Source: Pelagibacterium montanilacus | Lineage (GTDB): Bacteria > Pseudomonadota > Alphaproteobacteria > Rhizobiales > Devosiaceae | Direction of reading: 5' to 3' | DNA length: 64,000 nucleotides | Assembly: GCF_003992665.1 (NCBI RefSeq) | Contig: NZ_RZMX01000025.1 | Location: 1 to 64,000, forward strand | Part shown: in pieces, positions 26,908 to 38,819 of the stretch | Position numbering within the stretch: position 1 is the first letter of the stretch | Layout: each line of letters begins with the position of its first letter | Notes under the pieces: model-generated | The model's database searches: none | Told to the model about the DNA's origin: nothing | What the model saw: only the letters and a program-made list of their open reading frames with translations | Made by a program: the position numbers and the translations under genes

Positions 26908-27648
26908 ATGTCCCGCTCAACGATCGACGCCGACGAGATCGGAAAATTCCAGAAGATGGCCGACCAGTGGTGGGACGAAACCGGCAAGTTCGCCCCGCTG
27001 CACAAGATCGGCCCTGTCCGGCTCGACTATATCCGCGAGCACGCACTGGCGCGGTTCGGACGCGACGGCTCGGCGATGCGCCCCTTCGAGGGCCTGCGCC
27101 TGCTCGACATCGGCTGCGGGGGCGGGCTGTTGTGCGAGCCCATGACACGGCTTGGGGCAGATGTGGTGGGCGCTGATGCAGGCGAGACCAACATCAAGGT
27201 GGCCGCGCTCCATGCCGAGCAGTCCGGGCTCGAGATCGACTACCGCACCACCACCGCCGAGGCGCTCGCCGGGGCGGGCGAGCGCTTTGACATCGTGCTC
27301 AACATGGAAGTGGTCGAGCACGTGGCCGACGTCTCGCTCTATATGGAAAGCTGCGCTTCCATGGTGCGCCCCGGCGGGCTGATGATCGTCTCGACGATCA
27401 ACCGCACCGCCCGGGCCTGGGCCCTCGCCATCGTCGCCGCCGAGCGCGTGCTGCGCTGGCTCCCCAGGGGCACTCACCAGTACGAAAAGCTCGTCACCCC
27501 CGACGAGCTCAAGTGCGCAGCGGCGCGCAACGGGCTCGACGTGCTCGACATCTCGGGCATGAGCTTTAACCCGCTCACCAATCGCTGGAGCCGCACGCGC
27601 GACACCGGGGTCAACTACATGATGGCCATGCGCAAGCCGGCGGCTTGA
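26908..27648 (+). CDS. ubiG: Bifunctional 2-polyprenyl-6-hydroxyphenol methylase / 3-demethylubiquinol O-methyltransferase
   Basis: 246-aa SAM-dependent O-methyltransferase of ubiquinone biosynthesis. It shows the typical UbiG opening [29 protein letters not shown] in part, SAM motif [21 protein letters not shown], and [12 protein letters not shown]. The C-terminus [21 protein letters not shown] is characteristic of UbiG. ATG 26908 has GAAAGG 7 nt upstream; the in-frame start at 26848 is rejected on length. Confidence 0.95.
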   Translation: MSRSTIDADEIGKFQKMADQWWDETGKFAPLHKIGPVRLDYIREHALARFGRDGSAMRPFEGLRLLDIGCGGGLLCEPMTRLGADVVGADAGETNIKVAALHAEQSGLEIDYRTTTAEALAGAGERFDIVLNMEVVEHVADVSLYMESCASMVRPGGLMIVSTINRTARAWALAIVAAERVLRWLPRGTHQYEKLVTPDELKCAAARNGLDVLDISGMSFNPLTNRWSRTRDTGVNYMMAMRKPAA

Positions 27649-27655
27649 CGCGCTT

Positions 27656-28078
27656 TCAGTTGTGCTCGTCGGGCAGGCTCGGCAGTGGCACGAATTCGAT
27701 CCCGTCCTCGAGCAGCGAAGCGACCTCGTCACGCGAGGCCTCGCCATAGATGCCGCGGGCCTCGGCCTCCTCGAAATGGATCCGGCGCGCCTCCTCGGCG
27801 AACCGGTCGCCCACATAATCGGCCTTGGATGTGACCGCCTCGCGCAGCTTGCGCAGCATCTCGATATGCCGCGCGCGGTCGGGATGGCCGGCGGAAAGCG
27901 AAACCGTCTCGTCCTTGCGCGCCACGGCGGGCGCCATCAGCGTTTTGTCCACCGCCCCCGATCCGCAGACCGGGCAGGTCAGGACGCCCTTGGCCTTCTG
28001 CTCGTCGAATGCCAGGGCGTTTCGGAACCAGGCATCGAAGCCATGGCCCTTCTCGCAGGCGAGTGCATAACTGATCAC
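27656..28078 (-). CDS. DUF1178 family protein
   Basis: 140 aa. The N-terminus ISYALACEKGHGFDAWFRN and the cysteine pair in VLTCPVCGSGAVDKTLMAPAV suggest a small zinc-binding domain (with the N-terminal Cys). The C-terminal half is helical and acidic. DUF1178 is widespread in proteobacteria and of unknown function. Its start overlaps the amidohydrolase stop by 4 nt, making grxC-amidohydrolase-DUF1178 one operon. Confidence 0.92.
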   Translation of the reverse strand: MISYALACEKGHGFDAWFRNALAFDEQKAKGVLTCPVCGSGAVDKTLMAPAVARKDETVSLSAGHPDRARHIEMLRKLREAVTSKADYVGDRFAEEARRIHFEEAEARGIYGEASRDEVASLLEDGIEFVPLPSLPDEHN

Positions 28079-28950
28079 GCCGAAACTCTCCGATCCGGTG
28101 CCGCATCGAAAGGCTTGTGATCGACCTCGACCATGAAATCACGCCCATTGGCCAGCGCCGGCACCCGCTGGTGCGCCGAGGCCACCGCCCCCAGATCGAT
28201 CTCGGCGCTCACAAGGCCCGGCGCGTCGCCATCGGCCCGCGCCACCACCTCGCCCCAGGGCGCCACGATCATCGAGCGGCCATAGGTCGACCGCCCGTTC
28301 TCATGGGTCCCGCCCTGTGCGGCGGCAATCACATAGCACCCGGTCTCGATCGCCCGGGCCCGCAACAGAACCTCCCAATGGGCCTCGCCCGTCGGGACCG
28401 TAAAGGCGGCAGGAACACTCAGCACCTGCGCGCCGGCCTGTGCAAGTGCCCGGTAGAGCGCGGCAAAGCGCAGATCATAGCAGATGGAAAATCCCAGCGC
28501 GAAACCGGGCGCCGTGGTCACGACCGCCGTCTCGCCACCGCGATAGGTGGCGCTTTCCCTGTAGGCGTTCTGCCCGGGAAGATCTGCATCGAACAGATGG
28601 ATCTTGTCATAGCGGGCGGCGATCGCGCCATCGGGCGCAAAAAGCAGCGAGCGATTGGCAAACCGCCCGTCATCGAGGGCCACGGCCATCGACCCCACAT
28701 GCAGCCATATCCCCGCCGCGCGCGCGATTTCGGCCAGCCGTGCACTGGCCGCGCCTCCCGCCTCGGGTTCGGCGCGCTCGACGAGCATCGCCCTGTTCTC
28801 GGCGAACACCACGCTCATCTCCGGGGTCAGCACATAGCCGGCCCCGTCCGCCGCCGCGCGGGAGACGAACCCCTCGAGCGCGTCGAGATTGGCCTCGGGA
28901 TCGACGCCCGAACGCATCTGGACGATGGCTGCATGTCGGATATCGGTCAT
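28075..28950 (-). CDS. Carbon-nitrogen hydrolase (nitrilase superfamily, Nit1/NIT2-like)
   Basis: 291-aa nitrilase-superfamily amidase. The Glu-Lys-Cys triad is visible as Glu in YVLTPEMSVVF, Lys in RYDKIHLFDADLPG and Cys in FALGFSICYDLRFAALYR. The LFDADLPG...YRES pattern and close linkage to glutaredoxin fit the Nit1 group, which hydrolyses deaminated glutathione in relatives; omega-amidase activity is an alternative. ATG 28950 is used because it follows the grxC stop by 1 nt; the ORF extends upstream only into grxC. Confidence 0.88.
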   Translation of the reverse strand: MTDIRHAAIVQMRSGVDPEANLDALEGFVSRAAADGAGYVLTPEMSVVFAENRAMLVERAEPEAGGAASARLAEIARAAGIWLHVGSMAVALDDGRFANRSLLFAPDGAIAARYDKIHLFDADLPGQNAYRESATYRGGETAVVTTAPGFALGFSICYDLRFAALYRALAQAGAQVLSVPAAFTVPTGEAHWEVLLRARAIETGCYVIAAAQGGTHENGRSTYGRSMIVAPWGEVVARADGDAPGLVSAEIDLGAVASAHQRVPALANGRDFMVEVDHKPFDAAPDRRVSA

Positions 28951-28951
28951 G

Positions 28952-29206
28952 TCAATTGGCCAGAAGAGCGTCCAGCTTGCCCTGGCGATCAAGGGCGGCG
29001 ATATCGTCATAGCCGCCCAGATGCGTGTCCCCGACAAAGATCTGGGGCACGGTCCGCTGGCCGTTGGCGCGCTGGGTCATGGCCGCCCGCAGATCGGGAT
29101 CGAGAACCACGATCTCCTCGAACGCCACGTTCTTGCCCCCAAGCAGCGCCTTGGCCGCGTGGCAATAGGGACAGGTTGGGGTGGTATAGATTTCGACCTT
29201 CTTCAT
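28952..29206 (-). CDS. grxC: Glutaredoxin 3
   Basis: 84-aa dithiol glutaredoxin with the active site CPYC in TTPTCPYCHAAKALL, cis-proline segment RTVPQIFVGDTHLGG and a C-terminal GGYDDIAAL. It reduces disulfides with glutathione. It is the first gene of the operon with the nitrilase-type amidase and DUF1178; GGAAAATG precedes the start. Confidence 0.95.
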   Translation of the reverse strand: MKKVEIYTTPTCPYCHAAKALLGGKNVAFEEIVVLDPDLRAAMTQRANGQRTVPQIFVGDTHLGGYDDIAALDRQGKLDALLAN

Positions 29207-29259
29207 TTCCCATTTTCCTCTTGCACCCGAAGGGCCGGCGCTTGGCGAACCGGGGCCTT

Positions 29260-30048
29260 CTATACTGTCATATCGTCGTCAAAGACAACGCGGGCGAAGC
29301 TGAGCACGTCCACCGCCTCGAATCCGGCGCGCTGCACGGCCTTGGCAACCGCGGCAACCGTCGCGCCGGTGGTGACCACGTCATCGATGATCACGATCCG
29401 GCGCCCACGATGGCGCTGGGCCCTTTCGGGCCGAACCGCGAATGCGCCCTGCACATTGGTTTGCCGCTGGCGGGCCGAGAGCCCGACCTGCCGGGCGGTG
29501 TTGCGCCGTCTCCAGACCAGATCGGTATCGAGCGCCACGTTTGCAAGCCCGGCGATCACATGGGCCAGCTCGCTCGACTGGTTGTAGCGGCGCAGGAACT
29601 GCCGCCCGCGATGGAGCGGCACCGGCACGAGAAGGGCATCGGGGCCGACCAGTTCATGGCCGGCGCCCGCCATCAGCCGCCCGCACAATCGCGCGATCTC
29701 GGGTCGGTCCGAATATTTCATGCGCGCCACGATCGCCCGAGCGATATCGTTATAGGCCACCGCGGCCCGCGCCCGGTCGAAGGGGGGCGGGTTGGCGATC
29801 GCCTGGGGAGAGGTCGCGCCCGCTCCCATGTCGGCGGCAAACGGCAGCCCCAGAATCGGGCAAAGCGGCGCGGTGATCGGCTCGAGCTGCCGCCAGCACT
29901 CCGGGCACAGGGCATCGGGGCCCCCGATAGCCTCCCCGCAGGCGGTGCATACCGGCGGAAACGCAAAGTCGAGCAGCGACCGCCCGAGCCGACCGACCAG
30001 CCCCGAGCCGGCTCCCCGTTCTTTGACAATGCCCCCTTCGATCTCCAT
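29260..30048 (-). CDS. comF: ComF family protein (phosphoribosyltransferase-like)
   Basis: 262 aa. An N-terminal four-cysteine zinc finger (FPPVCTACGEAIGG and LCPECWRQLE) is followed by a PRTase domain with the PRPP loop RIVIIDDVVTTGATVAAVAK. ComF-type proteins are linked to DNA uptake and processing, although their reaction is unknown. ATG 30048 starts directly before the conserved part; the upstream in-frame ATG at 30117 would overlap the divergent methyltransferase gene. Confidence 0.88.
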   Translation of the reverse strand: MEIEGGIVKERGAGSGLVGRLGRSLLDFAFPPVCTACGEAIGGPDALCPECWRQLEPITAPLCPILGLPFAADMGAGATSPQAIANPPPFDRARAAVAYNDIARAIVARMKYSDRPEIARLCGRLMAGAGHELVGPDALLVPVPLHRGRQFLRRYNQSSELAHVIAGLANVALDTDLVWRRRNTARQVGLSARQRQTNVQGAFAVRPERAQRHRGRRIVIIDDVVTTGATVAAVAKAVQRAGFEAVDVLSFARVVFDDDMTV

Positions 30049-30098
30049 AACCGCGATATTCGCACGAGCCCGCCAACCGCGCCAGCACGGCCTGCCCC

Positions 30099-30962
30099 AT
30101 GCCTCCGATGCCAACAATATTTGATCGCGACCTCATTGCTGCCCGCTTGGCGCGGCGCCGGGGCGAGGACGATTTCATTACGCGCCTCGTGCTCGACGAT
30201 CTCAACGAGCGGCTCGCCGCGGTGACCCGCCCCTTCGCGCACGCCCTGATCCTGGGCCCCGATCCTGGCCTGCTGCCGATTGAGGGGCGGTCCGCCGCCG
30301 GAGACTTCTCCTTTGTCCGCGCCTCGACGCTTCTCCAGGCTCCCGGGTGCCCGCGCGTCGATCCCGATCATCCCGTCCTTGAGGGGGACGATCACGATCT
30401 CATTGTCTCTGTGCTCGATCTGCAGGTGGTCAACGACGTGCCGGCCTTTCTGGCCGGACTGCGGCGCCATCTCGCTCCCGACGGGCTGCTGATCGCGGCC
30501 GCCATCGGCGGACGCTCGCTTACGGAAATGCGCGAAGCCTTTCTCGCCGCCGACACCGAAGTGACCGGCGGCGCGTCCCCCCGGGTCGCCCCCATGATCG
30601 ATGTGCGTGATGCGGGCCGGCTGCTCCAGGGCGCCGGGCTCGCCCTTCCGGTGGCGGACCTTGAAACTCACACGGTGCGCTACAGCAGCCCGATGGCGCT
30701 CTTTACCGAGCTGCGCGCCCTTGGCGCCTCAAATCCGCTGATCGATCGGGCGCCGCGCCCCATGACGCGCACCCTGCTCCTGCGCGCGGCAGAGCTTTAT
30801 GCCGAGCGCCATTCTGACCCCGACGGACGGGTCCGGGCGACCCTCGAAATCCTCTGGATGTCGGGCTGGGCGCCCCACGACAGCCAGCAGAAGCCGTTAA
30901 AACCCGGCTCCGCCCAGACCAGCCTGCGCGACGTCCTTGGCGACAAGGCCCGCAACAGCTAA
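30099..30962 (+). CDS. NDUFAF5/BioC-like SAM-dependent methyltransferase family protein
   Basis: 287 aa. The N-terminus PTIFDRDLIAARLARR and the pattern LIVSVLDLQVVNDVPAFLAGLRRHLAPDG resemble alphaproteobacterial relatives of the mitochondrial complex I assembly factor NDUFAF5. The glycine-rich SAM motif I is replaced by ALILGPDPGLLPIEG, so binding may be weak or the protein hydroxylates rather than methylates, as NDUFAF5 does. It is divergent from comF with a 50-nt gap. ATG 30108 is an alternative start. Confidence 0.8.
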   Translation: MPPMPTIFDRDLIAARLARRRGEDDFITRLVLDDLNERLAAVTRPFAHALILGPDPGLLPIEGRSAAGDFSFVRASTLLQAPGCPRVDPDHPVLEGDDHDLIVSVLDLQVVNDVPAFLAGLRRHLAPDGLLIAAAIGGRSLTEMREAFLAADTEVTGGASPRVAPMIDVRDAGRLLQGAGLALPVADLETHTVRYSSPMALFTELRALGASNPLIDRAPRPMTRTLLLRAAELYAERHSDPDGRVRATLEILWMSGWAPHDSQQKPLKPGSAQTSLRDVLGDKARNS

Positions 30963-30998
30963 AGCTTCCAAGGCAGCCGATGCGCCCACGGCAGCCGC

Positions 30999-31403
30999 TC
31001 AGAGCAGGTCGATCAGCGGGGCGATCAGCGGCTCGTCCGCAGCCGGCATGGGGTAGTCGCGCAGCGCGGTGGGCCGCACCCATTTGAGTGCTGTGTGCTC
31101 GGAGGGTCTGGGCGTCCCGCTCCACTTGCGGCACACATACAGCGGCATCAGAAGGTGGAAGTCGTCATAGTCATGGCTGGCAAAGCTCAGGGGCGCCAGA
31201 CACGCCGCGGCGGTATCGATGCCCAATTCCTCGGAAAGCTCCCGGATCAGCGCCGCCTCGGGCGTCTCACCGGGCTCGACCTTTCCGCCGGGAAACTCCC
31301 AGAGCCCGGCCATGGCCTTGCCCAGGGGCCGCTGGGCGATCAGGACGCGCCGGTCGGCATCGACCAGCGCGCAGGCCACCACCAGAACCAGCTTTGCGCT
31401 CAC
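30999..31403 (-). CDS. mutT: (d)CTP/8-oxo-dGTP diphosphatase, MutT-type Nudix hydrolase
   Basis: 134-aa Nudix hydrolase. The Nudix box is complete within [20 protein letters not shown] followed by ELGI. The start [20 protein letters not shown] is typical of MutT, which removes oxidised guanine nucleotides. The start is GTG 31403, overlapping the argJ stop by 4 nt (GTGA). A longer reading frame upstream is the shadow of argJ. Confidence 0.92.
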   Translation of the reverse strand: MSAKLVLVVACALVDADRRVLIAQRPLGKAMAGLWEFPGGKVEPGETPEAALIRELSEELGIDTAAACLAPLSFASHDYDDFHLLMPLYVCRKWSGTPRPSEHTALKWVRPTALRDYPMPAADEPLIAPLIDLL

Positions 31404-32632
31404 GAGCGATAGCTGCCGTTGATGTCGATATAGCCATGGGTGAGGTCGCAGGTGTAGACCACCGCAGCGCCGTCCCCCAGCCCGATGTCCACAGCGATCT
31501 CGAGGTCCTGGCCCTTCATGTAGGCGCTGGTCGCCTCCTCGGAATAGTCGGCCACGCGCATGCCGGCGCGGGCAACCACGATGTCCCCGAAGGCGATCTC
31601 GAGCCGATCCCGGTCGGCCGGCTCGCCCGCCTTGCCCACTGCCATCACCACCCGGCCCCAATTGGCGTCTTCGCCCGCCACCGCGGTCTTGACCAGCGGG
31701 GAATCGGCAATGGCGCGCGCAATGCGCCCAGCGCTCGCCTCGGTGGACGCGCCGCGCACCCGCACGGTCACGAACTTGGTTGCCCCCTCCCCGTCGCGCA
31801 CCACCTGCATGGCGAGATCGAACAGCACCGCCCCGAGCGCATCGCCGAGCGCCCTGCCGCGCGCATCGTCGGCCACGGTGATTTCGGCGATATCGGCCTT
31901 GCCCGTCGCGAAGGCCAGAAGCGTGTCGGACGTCGAGGTATCGCTGTCGACGGTGATCGCATTGAAGCTGGTCTGGTTGTGCCGGGCAACGAGCGTCTGG
32001 AGCGCATCCTGAGCCACCGGGGCGTCGGTGAAAACGAAGCTGAGCATGGTCGCCATGTCCGGCGCGATCATGCCCGATCCCTTGGCGATGCCCGAGATGG
32101 TCACCGGCACGCCGTCGATCTCCACCGTCCGGCTGGCCAGCTTGGGGAAGGTGTCGGTGGTCATGATCGCCTTGGCCGGCTCCATCCAGGGGCCGTCCTT
32201 GAGCCCACCGGCCATTTCCTCGAGAACCCCGTCGAACTTGCGCGCGTCCAGCGGCTCGCCGATCACCCCGGTCGAGGCCAGAAAGACCTCTCCGGGCGCA
32301 CACCCCACCGCACGCGCCGCGATCTCGGCCGTCAGCGTTACCGCCTCCTGGCCGCGCGCGCCGGTAAAGGCATTGGCATTGCCCGAATTGACCACCAGCG
32401 CCCGAGCCGTGCCGCCTTTGAGCGCATCCCGGCACCAGTCCACCGCAGCCGAGGGGCAAAGCGAGCGCGTGAGCACCCCCGCCACTGTGGTGCCCGGGTC
32501 CAAGACGGCCAGCAGCACGTCGGTGCGGCCCTTGTACCTTATGCCCGCTTCCGCGGTCGCAAAGCGCACGCCGGCGACCGGCGGGGGCACGTCATAGGTG
32601 GATGGAGCGAGCGGGGAAACAGGAAGGGGCAT
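31400..32632 (-). CDS. argJ: Bifunctional glutamate N-acetyltransferase/amino-acid acetyltransferase
   Basis: 410-aa Ntn-type enzyme of arginine biosynthesis that recycles acetyl groups between N-acetylornithine and glutamate. The self-cleavage site is the Thr in [17 protein letters not shown], which becomes the N-terminal nucleophile of the beta subunit. Other conserved parts: [28 protein letters not shown], and [15 protein letters not shown]. It is followed by mutT with overlap. Confidence 0.96.
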   Translation of the reverse strand: MPLPVSPLAPSTYDVPPPVAGVRFATAEAGIRYKGRTDVLLAVLDPGTTVAGVLTRSLCPSAAVDWCRDALKGGTARALVVNSGNANAFTGARGQEAVTLTAEIAARAVGCAPGEVFLASTGVIGEPLDARKFDGVLEEMAGGLKDGPWMEPAKAIMTTDTFPKLASRTVEIDGVPVTISGIAKGSGMIAPDMATMLSFVFTDAPVAQDALQTLVARHNQTSFNAITVDSDTSTSDTLLAFATGKADIAEITVADDARGRALGDALGAVLFDLAMQVVRDGEGATKFVTVRVRGASTEASAGRIARAIADSPLVKTAVAGEDANWGRVVMAVGKAGEPADRDRLEIAFGDIVVARAGMRVADYSEEATSAYMKGQDLEIAVDIGLGDGAAVVYTCDLTHGYIDINGSYRS

Positions 32633-32710
32633 GGCGCGCGACCTCTTGGGACGTCTGGATCGGGTGATGGCCGTCCATGTGCCTCAGGACCGGCCCGGCG
32701 CGCAAGGGCC

Positions 32711-32971
32711 CTATTTGCGGGGCGGCACGAGGAGCACCCGCCTGAAGCGGGCGAGGATGGTCGGGATCAGGAAATAGACCATGATCGAAACCATGAGCGG
32801 AGCGACGACCAGCGTGACCGCCCAGATCGGCCAGCCCTGAGTGAAGGGCAGAACCAGATAAAGCAGGACCGTGATCAGCGGATAGACCCCCAGCAGGGTA
32901 AGCGCGAACTGCCTGTGGCGCGAGATCACCATCGGCGGGGATTCGGAATGAGGCTGACCGGAACTATCCAT
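32711..32971 (-). CDS. Small inner-membrane protein, unknown function
   Basis: 86 aa with two predicted membrane helices, FALTLLGVYPLITVLLYLVL and WAVTLVVAPLMVSIMVYFLI, and a basic C-terminus (FRRVLLVPPRK). No family recognised. It lies 78 nt upstream of argJ and 88 nt after the PPIase gene, on the same strand. ATG 32971 is chosen; upstream in-frame sequence to 33118 is Arg-rich and unlike protein. Confidence 0.7.
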   Translation of the reverse strand: MDSSGQPHSESPPMVISRHRQFALTLLGVYPLITVLLYLVLPFTQGWPIWAVTLVVAPLMVSIMVYFLIPTILARFRRVLLVPPRK

Positions 32972-33059
32972 GAAATGCGAACCGCGATGGCTGGAAACCA
33001 AACGGTCCGGGGCGCGATTGCCCCGAACCGGAAATCTTGAACGACGTCGCGCTGAGTGA

Positions 33060-33995
33060 TCAGAGCCCGCCCTGCGCCTCGACTGCTGCGGCCAGTTCGG
33101 GATCGGAGATCTCGACATTGGCCTCTTCCTTGAGCGAGGAGACGATGGAATCGAAGTTCTCGTAGAGCACCTGCTGGGCGATCTGGGGCTGGAGCTGCTC
33201 GAGCGGGGGCGCGCTCGACACCCGGCGATCCTGCAGCTCGATGATGTGGAAGCCGAACTGGCTCTCGACGGGCTCCGACATCTGCCCGACCTCGAGCGCG
33301 AAGGCAGCCTGCTCGAACGGCTCGACCATCATACCAGTGCGGAACCAGCCCAGATCCCCGCCCTCGGCGGCGCTGCCGGTGTCGATGGAATACTCTGTGG
33401 CCGCCTCTTCGAAGGCCATCCCGCCTTCGAGCTCGGCGAGCACCTCCTGAGCCTCCTCGATGGTGGGCACGAGAATATGGCGTGCGCGCAGCTCGGGCTC
33501 GGGCTCGAACTCTGCGACCAGCTCCTCATAGGTCTCCTCGATGCGCTCGTCGGTCACCCCGGCTTCGATCACCTCCGAAAAGAAAGCGCGGCGCAGCGCC
33601 CGATCCTCGAGGTAGTCCAGCCGCCGTGCGAAGGTCTCGCTTTCGTCAAGCCCCTCGCCGCGTGCGGCATTGGCCATGACTTTCATGTCGATCAGCACGG
33701 TGAGAAGGAAGGCACGACGGTCGGCGGGCGGGACCTGCTGGAGGTCCTGGGCGAGGTCTTCGGCCGCATAAAGCAGGTCACCCTCGGTGATCTCCACACC
33801 ACCGACGGTGGCCAGAATGGTGTCGGGCGAGCGGGTCTGTGCCGCTTCAGCCTCCTGGACCGCAGGAGCGGGTGCGGGCGTTTCGCCCTCCCCCTGCGCC
33901 ATGGCCGGAGCGGCGAAAAGCGTGAGAGCGAAGGCAGCGGAGGCCATAAGGGCGTTTGGCCGCAGGCCGGTGCGCGGCGCAATTGAGATGGGCAT
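33060..33995 (-). CDS. Periplasmic parvulin-type peptidyl-prolyl isomerase
   Basis: 311 aa. Signal peptide at about 1-34 (ASAAFALTLFAAPAMAQ), an N-terminal SurA/PrsA-like chaperone helix region (about 50-150), and a PpiC-type rotamase domain (about 155-250: RARHILVPTIEEAQEVLAEL, GDLGWFRTGMMVEPFEQAAF, VESQFGFHIIEL). It assists folding of exported proteins, which suits its place divergent from secA. ATG 33995 has AAGGAG 9 nt upstream. Confidence 0.93.
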   Translation of the reverse strand: MPISIAPRTGLRPNALMASAAFALTLFAAPAMAQGEGETPAPAPAVQEAEAAQTRSPDTILATVGGVEITEGDLLYAAEDLAQDLQQVPPADRRAFLLTVLIDMKVMANAARGEGLDESETFARRLDYLEDRALRRAFFSEVIEAGVTDERIEETYEELVAEFEPEPELRARHILVPTIEEAQEVLAELEGGMAFEEAATEYSIDTGSAAEGGDLGWFRTGMMVEPFEQAAFALEVGQMSEPVESQFGFHIIELQDRRVSSAPPLEQLQPQIAQQVLYENFDSIVSSLKEEANVEISDPELAAAVEAQGGL

Positions 33996-34103
33996 GTGGG
34001 CTTTCTCCTTGGTGTGGTTCTGCCAAGCCCCCAATACTCGGCGCTAGGCCTCCTAACCGGGGTTTGGGGCCTTTTCGCGCTGGTTTCGCCCATTTTGCCG
34101 ACG

Positions 34104-34132
34104 TTGACAACCCTTGTGAGCGCTCTTACATC
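34104..34132 (+). promoter_or_regulatory. Probable secA promoter
   Basis: TTGACA (34104-34109), 17-nt spacer, then TACATC (34127-34132), about 115 nt before the secA start. The -35 is perfect and the -10 weak. It lies in the 251-nt divergent gap between the PPIase gene and secA; no other strong candidate is visible there. Confidence 0.5.
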
Positions 34133-34246
34133 TTCGTCGCGCTATCCCCGCGCCTTATTGGCCCGCGCCCCCCAAGAGCCTTATCGGGCCCGGGATCGCA
34201 GCCGCTCTGGGCGTGACCGGCAACAGGATCTAAGGATACAGTCCCC

Positions 34247-36934
<2,688 letters not shown>

Positions 36935-36948
36935 GCCTGTTTGCCTGG

Positions 36949-36967
36949 TCGGCGCCCCTGGCGCCGA
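36949..36967 (+). terminator. Possible terminator downstream of secA
   Basis: 8-bp stem TCGGCGCC / GGCGCCGA with a 3-nt loop, 15 nt after the secA stop and followed by ACATTTCG. The T tract is poor, so termination may be partial. Confidence 0.4.
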
Positions 36968-37034
36968 ACATTTCGCTCGCGGGTGAGGGAACGCGTCGGA
37001 CCATCTGCGCATTTGCGCACGATCGACCGGGTGC

Positions 37035-38819
37035 ATGGGGGCACGATTGACCTACGAACAGATCATGCTCTTCGTGCTCCTCGGGCTCGTGCTCGTCGGC
37101 CTCTTGTGGGGCAAATGGCGCTATGACCTCGTGGCTTTCGCCGCCCTGATCGCCGGCGTCGTCCTCGGGGTCGTGCCCGCCGACACGGCCTTTTCCGGCT
37201 TCGGCAACGACGCCACGATCATCATCGCCCTCGTGCTTGTGGTCACCGCCGGGCTTTCGCGCTCGGGCGCGGTCGACCTGATCACCCGCTTTGCCGTTGA
37301 TCGCGATCGGCCTTTGCCGCTCCACATTTCGGCCATGGGCGGCATCGGCGCCCTGTTTTCCGGGTTCATGAACAATGTGGCGGCGCTCGCCATCCTGATG
37401 CCCGTCGATATACAGGCCGCGCAGAAGGCCGGACGGTCACCGGCCGCATCGCTGATGCCTCTGGCCTACGCGACGATCCTGGGCGGCATGATCACGCTGA
37501 TCGGCACTCCCCCCAACATCATCATCGCGGCCTATCGCGAACGGGCTCTGGGCGCGCCCTTCACCATGTTCGACTTCACCCCCGTGGGCCTGCTGTGCGC
37601 GCTGGCGGGCATCGCGTTCATCGGGCTCGTGGGCTGGCGGCTCATCCCCATGCGCGACAAGGGCAAGGGCATGGGCGCCGAGCTGCGCGCCTCGGCCAGC
37701 TACACCACCGAGCTCGTGGTCGGCGAGAATTCCAAGGCCCGCGGCCAGCGTCTGCGTGAACTCGATCCCACCGCGGAAGAACATGACTGCGCCATCGTGG
37801 GGCTGGTGCGGCGCAACAAGCGCCTGCCGGGGCGGGCCCGCTGGGAAAAGGTCCGCAAGAGCGACTTGCTGGTGGTCCAGGGCGGCACTGAATCGATCAC
37901 CGCCTTTGCCGGGGCGCTGGGGCTCGATCTTCAGGGCAAGTCCGGCGAGAGCGTCGAGCTCTCGACCGAGCTCAAGATGGTCGAAGCCGTGGTGGCTGCC
38001 GATTCGCCCGTGGTGGGTCGCCGGGCCAACGACGTGCGCGTCATGCAGCGCAATGGCGTGGTCATGCTCGGGCTCTCCCGCCGCGGACGGGTCCTCACCG
38101 AACGCGTGCGCCGGATTGCGCTCGAAGTCGGCGACGTGATGCTCCTGCTGGGCCATCAGGATTCCATTGAGGACGTGATCGCGCGCATGGACTGCCTGCC
38201 CGTGGCCTCCTCGCCGGCCATCATCCAGCATCGCAAGGCCTGGGCCGCGATCGCCATGTTTGCCGCCGCTGTCGGCGTGGGCGCCTTCGGCCTCATCCCG
38301 CTCACCGTGGCCCTGGGCGCCGTCGCCATCTGTTACGTGGTCTTCGACATCCTGCCCATGCGCGAGATCTACACGTCGATCGAATGGCCGGTCGTGGTGC
38401 TGCTGGGCTCGCTGCTGCCCGTGGGACTGGCGCTCGAGACTTCGGGCGGCACCCAGGTGGTCGCCGAGGCCCTTGCCGCCGCCAGCCAGTCGCTGCCCGC
38501 CTGGGTGGCTCTGACCATCGTGCTGGTCTTTACCATGTTCCTTTCGGACGTGCTCAACAACGCCGCCACGGCAGTGATCCTGGCGCCCATTTCGGTCGGG
38601 CTCGCTCAGATCATCGGGGCCAACCCGGATGCATTCCTCATGGCCGTGGCCATCGGCGCGAGTTGCGCTTTCCTCACGCCCATCGGGCACAACAACAATG
38701 CTCTGATCATGGGCCCGGGCGGGTATCAATTCGGGGATTACTGGCGGATGGGACTACCGCTCGAGGCCATCATCGTGGCCGTGGCCGTCCCGGCCATCAT
38801 GGTTTTCTGGCCGCTATAG
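37035..38819 (+). CDS. SLC13-family permease with two TrkA-C (RCK_C) domains
   Basis: 594-aa polytopic transporter of the divalent anion:Na+ symporter class. The N-terminal half of spans carries AMGGIGALFSGFMNNVAALA and GGMITLIGTPPNIIIAAY, two RCK_C domains lie in the middle (about 205-375, DCAIVGLVRRNKRLPG and GRRANDVRVMQRNGVV), then the second span bundle with FLSDVLNNAATAVILAPISV and GHNNNALIMGPGGYQFGDYW. Relatives move sulfate, dicarboxylates or citrate; the substrate is unknown. Start ATG 37035 has a poor SD; a TTG at 37047 after GGGGG is possible. Its 3' end overlaps the convergent bphP by 23 nt. Confidence 0.88.
   Translation: MGARLTYEQIMLFVLLGLVLVGLLWGKWRYDLVAFAALIAGVVLGVVPADTAFSGFGNDATIIIALVLVVTAGLSRSGAVDLITRFAVDRDRPLPLHISAMGGIGALFSGFMNNVAALAILMPVDIQAAQKAGRSPAASLMPLAYATILGGMITLIGTPPNIIIAAYRERALGAPFTMFDFTPVGLLCALAGIAFIGLVGWRLIPMRDKGKGMGAELRASASYTTELVVGENSKARGQRLRELDPTAEEHDCAIVGLVRRNKRLPGRARWEKVRKSDLLVVQGGTESITAFAGALGLDLQGKSGESVELSTELKMVEAVVAADSPVVGRRANDVRVMQRNGVVMLGLSRRGRVLTERVRRIALEVGDVMLLLGHQDSIEDVIARMDCLPVASSPAIIQHRKAWAAIAMFAAAVGVGAFGLIPLTVALGAVAICYVVFDILPMREIYTSIEWPVVVLLGSLLPVGLALETSGGTQVVAEALAAASQSLPAWVALTIVLVFTMFLSDVLNNAATAVILAPISVGLAQIIGANPDAFLMAVAIGASCAFLTPIGHNNNALIMGPGGYQFGDYWRMGLPLEAIIVAVAVPAIMVFWPL

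Noticed and set aside
28117-30225. 702-codon plus-strand frame
   Set aside because: Shadow over the amidohydrolase, grxC and comF genes.
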